From NCBI GenBank assembly GCA_935421135.1, contig OW285190.1, positions 9,186,501-9,250,500 on the forward strand: DNA of 64,000 nucleotides. Reading direction: 5' to 3'. The notes under the pieces are model-generated. The model saw nothing but the letters and a program-made list of their open reading frames with translations, was not told where the DNA came from and did no database searches. A program made the position numbers and the translations under genes. This document shows positions 12,001-21,100 of the stretch, in pieces; the first letter of the stretch is position 1; every line of letters starts with the position of its first letter. The DNA is from Bugulina stolonifera. Its lineage: Eukaryota > Bryozoa > Gymnolaemata > Cheilostomatida > Bugulidae.

Positions 12001-15000
12001 AAATGTGAAATAGGTTCATAAATGTATTTTAATTATTGTGATTCGGGACAAAAATCCCAAGTTGACAGTAAAACTGGTTCAGACCTTATACCGCCCATAA
12101 TTCGTGTTTGATCTGTTTGTTGACTATCTAATGAATCATTTTCATTGATTTTATAGGAGTCCCACGCAATAGCCTCAGGTCTGAAACAGCCAGCGGAACC
12201 GACTACAGCTGGAGACGACTCTTTAGTAACTTCATCTTCTGCTCAGTCGGAGACCAACCATACATTCCAAAGTAGTTTAGTAACTAGTCATAGTAGTGAT
12301 CATTCAGACTGTGAGGTAACTCGTGGTGATAATATTGAGTCAGTGCAATCATTCCATGACAATTCAGTAGTTAGTGACTGTGGTGATAACCCTGCAGACG
12401 AAGATTTAGTAGAGACGGCGACTAGCACACCAACCAATCACAAATGGGGTCACAGCAGATCAGCCAATCAATTCAGTGAAGCGGAAGCTCCACTTGCACT
12501 AATGGACAGTGACTGTGAAACAGCCAGTAATACACCTAAACGTGGGTTCAAGAGTTCAGGCGTCGCACAATCTAATGACGGAGACAACGAATTGCTTATC
12601 GTAGAGGAAGGAGACAGTTTAGTTCCGCATTTGGTAAGTCTTAATCTTAGTTTCAAACAGTCGTTATTTCTTTGATTGGAAAATAATTGAATAAAAATTA
12701 TTACGATTTTAACTGACGATAGTGTAGATTTTAGCAATTTTTGCAAATTTTCCGTGCAATTAATTGATTGTGTATGAATTTATGTAGGGGAGCTCTCAAG
12801 TCCAACCTAGCATTACAATTCAGTCAGCCAGTGGCGGGCAGCTCACCAGTGAAGGTAGTAATGTTGGTATAGATGATGAGGACATTCACTCGTATGACGA
12901 GGAAGGTAGCATTGCCGGAGGGGACGGAAAATCCAGAGCCCACATGCACAGCGATATCTACAGGTGACTACTAACCTTATCCTGTGCTTCTCCTCCGTAA
13001 GAACTCGCTATGCCAAATGGAAACCTTTGAAAGGGTGTGCAGAAAAGCAGAATTACGAATATTATTTTGTTTGGCTTCTACGATTGTTAGAATAATAATC
13101 TCAAATTCTTTACGTAACTCGCAAATCATAAAACATTGTTAGCAAGTTTTATAATTTGTAATAATTATTAGAAGGAAATTACAGAAAATTGGAAACTTGT
13201 TATTTCAACTATCACTACTTTTCCATGCTTCGTATTTTCCTTCGAAGGGAGTTGTTTCACCCTTCGAAGCTTCATTCCAGTCCAATTCCATGCTTCGTAT
13301 TTTGTTCAACTGTTTTGTGGCAAACGCATTTAAGTTTTCCCGCCTAAGACATCATAGTACAATAACCTCGTGAGTTAAAAATAGCTCTGCGTTGTCTAAT
13401 GTGAAATCAACCGCAACAAGGAGCGCACAGCCAAACTGACGTCATAACCAAAATGTAGTTGTCAACCAGCAGTTACTCAAGCGTGAACACTATTGCGCCA
13501 GCCTCAGATAGTGTACTACTAACTAGTGCTTGTACATTAGCTTCGAAGGATGGCGCTTCCATCCTACGAAGCAATAAAAATCCCTATGTATTTTCGGAAA
13601 TACGAAGTCTCACGGTCGATGGAGCTTGCTCCTACGAAGGTCAGGAAATACGTATTTTGTGCCAATTCCATCCTTCGTATTTTAAATACGAAGCAAAATA
13701 CGAAGCATGGAAAATTAGTGTATTTCAGTGGAATTTAAAAGTTGACTAAAGTTAAATTTTAGATTGCAACATTATGCCGATGTCTTTGTATTGAATTGAA
13801 ATATGACATAATTATGTGTTTTTTAAAACAAGCATCAACTGTATCCTAATAATTTACTTACATATTCGTTGAATAATGATTGAATCTGATTTCTAGCATG
13901 AATGCTTTGGATGAACTTGAGGCATTCTGCGACAGCATGGATTCCCTCAATTCTATTGGTTGTGAAGATGATGACATCACTGGAGAGGATGAGTTTGAGG
14001 TCAAGGTCAAACAGCCAGGAAAGGAGAAAGCAAAGAAGCCTGTTGCTAGTGATGCTCCATTGCTTATTGATGACAGTGATAACAGTCTATCAGGAAGTGG
14101 GTTGGACGATGAGGAACTTAGCCTGTGCTCCTTTGGTAGTACAGCTGATCTCAACGCCTACAATTCTACCCCCTTGCCCAACTGGATAGAGGTTTGTACA
14201 TATTCACAGACCTATTGAGTTGCTATTATTGTCATCTAGGTCTATAACAAAACAGAATTAGCCTTCCTTTATAGGAAACCATATTGTACTTCTAACACTA
14301 TTGTGACTTAACAGAACTTCCATATTGCCTATCCTCAGATATTTACAGCTTGCTTGTACGTGATTGTATATTATATTGTTGTGTCTTCAGATCGGAGTAT
14401 CTGTAATAGTTCTGTCGACCAAAGGAGATTCTCCAGAAAAAGGCTACATAAGATTTATTGGTGAGACAGAGTTTGCCTCTGGTACCTGGGTTGGAGTTCA
14501 ACTGGACAACATGAAAGGTCAGTTGGACAAGAGTAACTCGCTGTTGAAGAGTGAATAATATATTGAGATTGTTGCCAATGTTCTAACTGACAACTAAAGT
14601 TGATCATCCTGACCTTAACTTTGTTAACATACTTTTAACTTGTTATTTTAACTGCTGTTTGCGATTGAAGACTGATTTACTCAGAGTCTACATAAATAAG
14701 TTGTTAGTTTTAAGAATATTCGACCAAATTGATTATAATCCTCCACTGAAATGATCCAGAGAGCCACAAAGTTGGTTGTTTTCTGCATATAACGATTGGT
14801 CAGTTAATGTGACTATTTATGTTCTGTATTTTAGGCAAAAATAATGGTACTGTGCAGAACAGAAGCTATTTCCAGTGTAAACCAAACCATGGTGTGTTCG
14901 TCAGGCATGACCGTCTTCTGATGGATAAGAAACGGGCAAAAAAATCTTTCTCTGCGGAGATGGTAGCAACACCACCCTCAAAGCAGCCATCAAATGGTTC

Positions 15001-15076
15001 TAAAGCTAGCCCATCTGCCACTTCCACTCCTTCATATCTTAAGCCAACACAGTCGAGCAAGTCACGTAAAACTTAA
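43..15076 (+). CDS. KIF13B: Kinesin-3 family motor, KIF13B type (5' part missing)
   Basis: Plus-end microtubule motor of the KIF13 group; the family carries cargo such as MAGUK scaffolds. Exons read: 43-81 (weak), 158-290, 594-748, 1093-1221, 1673-1843, 2460-2717, 3077-3320, 3762-3888, 4131-4533, 4902-5003, 5176-5337, 5643-5720, 6219-6260 (weak), 7671-7727, 7952-8093, 10813-10997, 12157-12633, 12788-12963, 13897-14191, 14391-14517, 14835-15076. All junctions are GT/AG, and together they give 1248 codons including a TAA stop with phase kept throughout. Family landmarks seen include LIGVANVFLDALFYDV, SLSNFVFCQYTFW, SWDSSIHNSIHLNR and GTWVGVQLD. The N-terminal motor and FHA domains must lie before the window. 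The CAP-Gly end separates it from KIF13A and KIF1. The gene converges tail-to-tail with receptor gene A. The alignment is from memory of the family, not from a search. Confidence 0.93.
1507..1664 (+). repeat. 15-bp minisatellite ending at a KIF13B splice acceptor
   Basis: About ten copies of a 15-bp unit close to GTTGACCACTCACCT, the later ones degenerate. The array runs to within about 8 bp of the AG (1671-1672) that starts the exon at 1673, and its pyrimidine-rich strand may supply the polypyrimidine tract. It is open in the exon's frame as repeated VDHSP. I treat it as intronic, because joining 1221 to 1673 restores the conserved sequence exactly. Confidence 0.85.
3541..3746 (+). repeat. 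About 34-bp tandem repeat in a KIF13B intron
   Basis: Six diverged copies of a unit of roughly 34 bp, recognisable by CATCATGTCATCACATG, lie in the intron between 3320 and 3762 and end just before the acceptor. Later copies swap a CTACATC start for CTGCATC, which suggests stepwise local duplication. Confidence 0.85.
6219..12963 (+). other. KIF13B variable Ser/Thr-rich linker exons
   Basis: Exons 6219-6260, 7671-7727, 7952-8093, 10813-10997, 12157-12633 and 12788-12963 encode a low-complexity acidic, Ser/Thr-rich stretch between the conserved kinesin tail and the CAP-Gly region. Nothing in it matches a domain I know. Frame was chosen by phase: 7952-8093 leaves one base, the 185-bp exon at 10813 takes it, and the 12157 exon then starts in phase 0. 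The frame giving a Gly-rich GGGGGRGG followed by HHQLDSKFSEDS is therefore the one used at 10813, although a second frame is also open there. The 42-bp exon at 6219 rests only on splice sites and phase. Confidence 0.65.
8949..9277. mobile_element. Tc1/mariner-type MITE in a KIF13B intron
   Basis: Terminal inverted repeats of about 65 bp. The left end starts TTAATCATAATCAGAATTCG; the right end, reverse-complemented, starts TTGATCATGATTAGAAGTTG. Both continue with TCCTCTCTC and both reach CCTGACACACT. A TA dinucleotide flanks each side (8949-8950 and 9276-9277), as expected for Tc1/mariner-type insertion. The 325-bp body has no coding potential, so it is non-autonomous. Confidence 0.8.
13213..13720. 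mobile_element. CACTA-type foldback MITE in a KIF13B intron
   Basis: Ends are inverted repeats of about 26 bp: left CACTACTTTTCCATGCTTCG (13213 on), right end reverse-complemented CACTAATTTTCCATGCTTCG. A TAT triplet flanks both sides (13210-13212 and 13721-13723). CACTA termini with a 3-bp duplication are the pattern of CMC/EnSpm elements. The interior repeats TTCGTATTT/AAATACGAA and CTTCGAAG palindromes many times, so a transcript could fold strongly. No transposase is present. Confidence 0.75.
13897..15076 (+). other. CAP-Gly domain and C-terminus of the kinesin
   Basis: Exon 13897-14191 ends with LPNWIE, the usual lead into the KIF13B CAP-Gly domain. Exons 14391-14517 and 14835-15076 give the domain: KGYIRFIGETEFASGTWVGV, then LDNMKGKNNGTV, a YFQC motif and HGVFVR. 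The signature GKNNGTV corresponds to the GKNDG loop that binds EEY/F tails of tubulin and EB proteins, so microtubule plus-end or tubulin-tail binding is expected. After the domain a basic KKRAKKSF and about 45 Ser/Pro/Thr-rich residues lead to the TAA at 15074-15076. Confidence 0.92.
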
Positions 15077-16542
15077 TCTCTGAATTCTATTACTACATTG
15101 TGCTAGTGCAGTGACCTACTTATTGCGAGATGTGTAACCTAGTTTATAATGGTGTAAGGACCTACTTAGTAAATATAGATTGACTTTTGTATCCCCATTT
15201 TCCAGACTTAGAATTGGTTCACACTCAGCAGTTTTTGCCAAATGAATTCGCTTGATTACACTAACACATGTATGGGTCAGCTATTACTTGTCATTGCAGT
15301 ACTACTTCTGATTGGCCATTGGCTGTTTAGTATCTCTAGTCTCTTCTTTCTCCACGTGTTCAAATTTGGCCCGAGTAATATTTATGAATCCTTTACCTAC
15401 TTATTGGTCAAGTGGTTTACCATAAATTATATTATCCTGTCTGGGTAGCCCAAGTGAGATTTCTGCAAACTTTATCAATTATAAATTTGTAAAACTTTGG
15501 CGTTTTAGGCAAGGAGAGAGAACAACTTCAATTTGACTGCACATGTATGTACAAATAAATCATTGTCTAGCTAAGGGGGACATACATATACATGTACATG
15601 CAGTTATTATACAATGTAATATGCTATAAACTATTTATCAACTAGTTCCACTTATTATATACTTCATATATACAACAATATTGTACATGTGAAAGAACTT
15701 GATTACAATTTAGAATTTCTGTTATAAACAGGTGGCACACCAATGATTTTTCCTAACTGAAATGTAAATCGGCATGACTGTGTGTTATAAATGAAAGTGA
15801 ACTCTAATGCTGACCTTATGGCTCTGACTTCAAGTATATTATTATTCCTAGGTAAACATGACAGTAAATGGTCCTCTGATTCGTGTCAACTTCTATGTTT
15901 TTATTTTTTAAAACTGGTTTCGCAGAACTTAGTACTGTATAAATTGTTTATAGAATGTAGGCTATCATAGTTTGGTTATTATTTTGCCCATGGTACAGTA
16001 ACTCCATATACTTAGGCCTACTTATTGTAGCATACAATGCTTTTGTGTCTACCTAATATTCTGTTATGTTATTTTTATTATTTTTTCTGAATGATTGATA
16101 GTAAATATTCTAATCAGTTGTAATAAATTTGGAAATTGAAGTAGTTTCTCTGGTTTTTATTTAGTTCCATTGAAACCCAGCCATATGGGCTAGTATTACA
16201 ACTAGAAAATGGAAATTGTATACTGCGAGCTGGGGAAAAACCTCTCATCAGATCCTAAAAATAATAATTATTAATAATGCCGTTTTATGACATGCAGCCA
16301 ATAAATTGGAAGTGACTCGTTATATTTGCATAGCTTTCAACCATTTTCTTTATTTTTATCTAATATTATACATGTATAATCAATAATCTTGAATAGAAAA
16401 TAAGGTAACATTGTTTCAAATTTTGAAAATAATATCAATGTAGGCGCTTTTCAGTCATGTGTACTTTAACACTACATGATAACTAATGATCCATTTGCAT
16501 GTACTTGTACACTATTTATGTACAAGCAAAGATAGTTAATAG
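15077..16542. other. KIF13B 3' UTR and intergenic DNA
   Basis: No convincing gene seen. A polyadenylation hexamer AATAAA occurs at 15554-15559, about 480 bp after the stop; others are possible in this AT-rich stretch. The rest is AT-rich with scattered TACATGTA palindromes. Confidence 0.5.
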
Positions 16543-17435
16543 CAGAGTTGGGTCCAAGTCGACTTGCAAGTCAACAAGTCAAGTCATTTCTAAAATTTTG
16601 GAGGCAAGTCAAGTCAGTGCTGCGTCAAGTCAAGTCAGCCGTCATGCAAGTCACAAGTCAAAGTCAAGTCAAATCGAAATGCAAGTCAAGTGGAAGACAA
16701 CTTCAAAAAACTTTACATTTTTCAAAGCATCACTTTTTTCTTTTAGTAGGCATTCTAATCTATGAAAAACCTATGCCCAGGTGTAGCAGGGCATGTACAT
16801 ATAATGTTATGCAATCATGGTAAAGAACTATTCTATATAAGTAGTATTATTGGCACTACGTCGAGACTGGTCATATAGTATTATATTATACTGTATATTG
16901 TAATGGTAATACAGTGTTACATAGCATATAAACAGCACATGGTACAGCACAGAGTGTCCTCTGGCCAGTCCTGCAATTTAACTCTAGTAATTATTGCACT
17001 GTACATTGTATTCACTACTTACACCACACTTATGCTACACTTACACTACTTGCACTGTGTGTACTTGTGACTACGCATTGTATAGTCTCACGTACACACA
17101 GCCTAGATGTTGACTGAGTTGGGTATCCTCATAGCTAACCTTGATATACTCTGAGTGCTGCTAGTAGCACTGATCTAGTAAAAATGATAAATAGGTAGGC
17201 AATTGAGACCTTTTTTCCATGTTGGCTAAACACTGTACAAAATTTTAATTTGCCAGATTGACTTGGCAGAACCAAAGTCAAAATCACAAGTCATTCATGT
17301 GTCCAAGTCAAGTCAAGTCACATTGATGCGCAAGTCAAAGTCAAGTCAGCAAGTTGGAAAGTCCAAGTCAAGTCGACTTGTGACTTGACTTGACTTGGCA
17401 AGTCAAGTCAAATCTATGACTTGGACCCAGCTCCG
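16543..17435. mobile_element. hAT-type MITE rich in AAGTC repeats
   Basis: An 893-bp element with 18-bp inverted ends, CAGAGTTGGGTCCAAGTC on the left and CGGAGCTGGGTCCAAGTC from the right (16 of 18 match). The 8-bp sequence GTTAATAG is repeated exactly at 16535-16542 and 17436-17443, a target-site duplication of hAT length. Both sub-terminal regions consist of many CAAGTC/GACTTG copies in opposite orientation, which would let the strand fold back. No transposase frame is present. Confidence 0.88.
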
Positions 17436-17443
17436 GTTAATAG

Positions 17444-18055
17444 GGTCCATGAAAATTAACAACGCAAAAGTTAATATATAACTTTACTGCAACAATCAAA
17501 CTATGGAAGGCATTTTCAACAATGCTATGTTTTACCCTAGATTTCTATCGTTCATTTTACACCAAAGGATGTTACTTTTACAAAAGGTTAAAATTCTAAA
17601 CACAAGTGGTACTGTGTCAGCAGCACAGTATAAAGTCATACAGGTGAGTTACGATTATATTATTCTAGCATACTGTTGTTTCAAGAACCTGTGGCTGCAT
17701 CTCTGTTGGTTAACGACAAATCATAATATGCCTAGCCTGAGGACAGGGTGGCAAGATAGCAGGTGCGTTAAGGCTGCAATTGCAGTACCAGTTTGCTCTC
17801 AATTTTCTCTCAATAATTGTAGGCAGACAAAGACCCGTAGTCAGTGTAGAAATCAGTGGGATTTGTACCCAGGATCTTCAGCTCTTGCATGGCTCACCAA
17901 CAGAGCCACCTTCTACTCCGTCTAACTTATCCATGATAGGCGTACATGTACATAATTATTTTAGGGTCCATAACTAGAAAAATACATGTACACTGTATAT
18001 TATTATGAACTGTAAACATCTCCTCATTAGTGTAACGATGCTCTGTACTGCAATT
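17444..18055. other. Intergenic DNA with a possible exon relic
   Basis: A plus-strand open stretch at 17503-17925 holds a donor-like site at 17642 and, after an AG near 17820, a segment reading RPVVSVEISGICTQ and then PPSTPSNLSMIGV, faintly like the entry of a fibronectin type III domain. No further exons follow, and gene A begins on the opposite strand. I do not call a gene. Confidence 0.3.
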
Positions 18056-18175
18056 ACCAAGTTTTTAGTTACCAAGTGCTCAGCTACCAAGTGTTTATTT
18101 ACCAAATATCCAGCTACCAAGTGTTCAGTTACCAAGTGTTCAGTTACCAAGTGTTCAATTACCAAGTGTTCAATA
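18056..18175. repeat. 15-bp tandem repeat just past the gene A stop
   Basis: About eight copies of a 15-bp unit close to ACCAAGTGTTCAGTT, with CAGCT and TTATT variants. It lies 15 bp beyond the gene A stop codon, so it should be in the gene A 3' UTR. Its period is one third of the 45-bp period of the coding array next to it, but the sequences are unrelated. Confidence 0.85.
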
Positions 18176-18189
18176 CAAATTTCACTAAA

Positions 18190-21100
18190 TCAAGTGGTCA
18201 CCTGCCCTTTGTAGTTATCTGCGGTTATCTCCTCTTGAGTATTTTCTGGTAACTTATCGCTGATCAAGTATGCATTATTTATATATACTCCCTTGTTCTT
18301 GTTTTCATCAACGTATGCCCCGTCCACATATGCTTCCTTATTCTTCGCGTCATCAACGTATGCCCCATCCACATATGCTCCCTTGTTCTTCGCGTCATCA
18401 ACATATGCCCCGTCCACATATGCTCCCTTGTTCTTCGCGTCATCAACGTATGCCCCGTCCACATATGCTCCCTTGTTCTTCGCGTCATCAAAGTATGTGC
18501 CGTCCACATATGCTCCCTTGTTCTTCGCGTCATCAACATATGCCCCGTCCACATATGCTCCCTTGTTTTTCGTGTCATCAACATATGCACCGTCCACATA
18601 TGCTCCCCTGTTCTCTGTGTCATCAACGTATGCCCCGTCCACATATGCTCCCTTGTTCTTTGCGTCATCAATGTATGCCTTGTCCACATATGCTCCATTG
18701 TTCTTCGCATCATCAACGTATGCCCTGTTCACATATGCTCCCTTGTTCTTCGCGTCATCAATGTATGCCCTGTTTACATATGCTTCCTTATTCTTCGCGT
18801 CATCAACGTATGCCCCATCCACATATGCTCCCTTGTTCTTCGCGTCATCAATATATGCCCCGTTCACATATGCTCCCTTGTTCTTCGCGTCATCAACGTA
18901 TGCCCCGTCCACATATGCTCCCTTGTTCTTCGCGTCATCAACATATGCCCCGTCCACATATGCTCCCTTGTTCTTCGCGTCATCAACGTATGCCCCGTCC
19001 ACATATGCTCCCTTGTTCTTTGCGTCATCAACGTATGCGCCGTCCACATATGCTCCCTTGTTCTTCGCGCCATCAATGTATGCCCTGTCTACATATGCTT
19101 TTTTATTCTTCACGTCATCAACATATGCCCCGTCCACATATGCTCCCTTGTTCTTCGCGTCATCAACATATGCACCGTCCACATATGCTCCCCTGTTCTC
19201 TGTGTCATCAACATATGCCCTGTCCACATATGCTCCTTGACTCTGATTGCTATAATTTAAGATGGAAGTTGTATAATTATATACAATGTTCAATGAATTC
19301 AAGAGAAACAAAAGAAACAAAACTGTAAGATATGTACTGTATACATGTTTGTATAAGGTGGTCTGTTAGAAATTAATCTACACATTCAATACATCCAAGT
19401 GTACATGGCTGCAAGATCAAATAAGGTTGGCTGATAATTTTGATCTTTCTGATATTTTTTCTTATTGTAATGAATCCAAATAATTTTACCTGCCCTCCAC
19501 AGATCCCTCTTCTGGACTATTCAAGAGTTCACATGCTGGATTCGCATCATCTTCTCTTCTTGGTGAATGTATTATACCTGTCATAAGCAATAGTTACACG
19601 TACAGATGTACGTGACCAGGAATATTTCACTACTGTATGCAAGTTGAACAAGTGCCCATTTCTCAGCAGTTTGATAGATAGTGATGAGTAGTTAGATATG
19701 TCAGGATAGCATTTTGACCAGACAGAGTATTTCTACAGGATGACATTAATGTCAGTTGTACACTGTCACTACTGTAACACATTCATTATTTTCTAAATAG
19801 AATAAGCAAACACAATATTAGAAAGAATAAACTGTGACCAATCCATGTATTGTACTAATTACCACCTACTTTTGATGACTAGATCTAGGTCTTGGTATAT
19901 AGGGTCCTCCATTTCTCTTCTTTTCCTGCAGATATACGTACACAAGTGCATGGCTATGCACAAATCATAGGGCTAAATATATTTATCTAGAAGAAATACC
20001 AAAATTAACTAACAAGCATAAATGTATATGCAATCATGTTCTACAGCTAAGTGTTCTTTTTAAACACTGTTACCAAGCAGAGAACATCCTAAGGTCTACT
20101 TGACCTATCTTAAGCTTTAGGAACTTCAATATGTACACCATCGATCTGTGTAAAGAAACTATCCTGAATGGCTGTCAGATGTCACATCACAGCAGACATT
20201 GCAGTGATCTTATGTTCCTATAGGAAAACTATAAGGGCCTACTACATATTACAATGTATAATTATTCAGCCTCATCTAGTTGTTCCATGAAATGGAGTAT
20301 ATGTACATGTGTGGAATAAGCAGGAAAACTTTAGAATTTTGAACTTTTCTTAAATATGAACGATTCATCGACACATAGTGCTAATACATACAGCTTCCTT
20401 CTTCGTCTCCTTCTTATAAAACAGTGGAAGAACAGACCAACTCCTATAGCTGTTAGTATCAAGGACAGTACCAAGACAATAACAATCGTCAACGTGTTAG
20501 TTGAAGATTGTGGAGGCAGTGGCTGTGTGACGGAGGGAATAGTTGTAGCTTTAGTTCCTGAAACATGCAGGAACACAGAATAGTTAATTGGAATAGTTGC
20601 ATTTGATCTGTAGTCAGTCTGGGATTGGATAAATTCTGTATTTCTGCTGCTTAAAGAAAGAGCTATTTTTATTCCTGGCTCAGAACAAAGGCTGTCTAGT
20701 CCTTGTGAGTTTCTTCTAATTGTAACCTAATATTAATATTAAATTTTAAAACATGCTAAACCTAAAATAACATGCCATGGCTACTACTGTACAATAACCA
20801 CAACCACAAAACTTAGCCTATATATATCAATGGGAGAGTTCTAGAGCTACATGTACTACTTTTATTACATTAAACTCAAATACAAACGGAGTCATTGCAA
20901 TTTTTAGGTAGGCTTTGTACATGCAGTTAACCAAGCAGAAACATGTATCATCTAGTGATTTTAATCACTTTTTCTCTGGGAGACATTATTCAGCCATTAC
21001 ATACTCGTGTTTGGAATTGTGTAGTAAGTTGGTGTACTTGAGAGCAGCTCTAGGACTGTAGATGAGTCTGCTGCAGCGTGTGTAGAGGTCAGATTACCGG

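Noticed and set aside
18270..19328. Plus-strand frames of 352 and 315 codons opposite the gene A tail
   Set aside because: Mirror frames of a 45-bp coding repeat. The minus frame is fixed by the exon start shared with genes D and F and by the splice phase.
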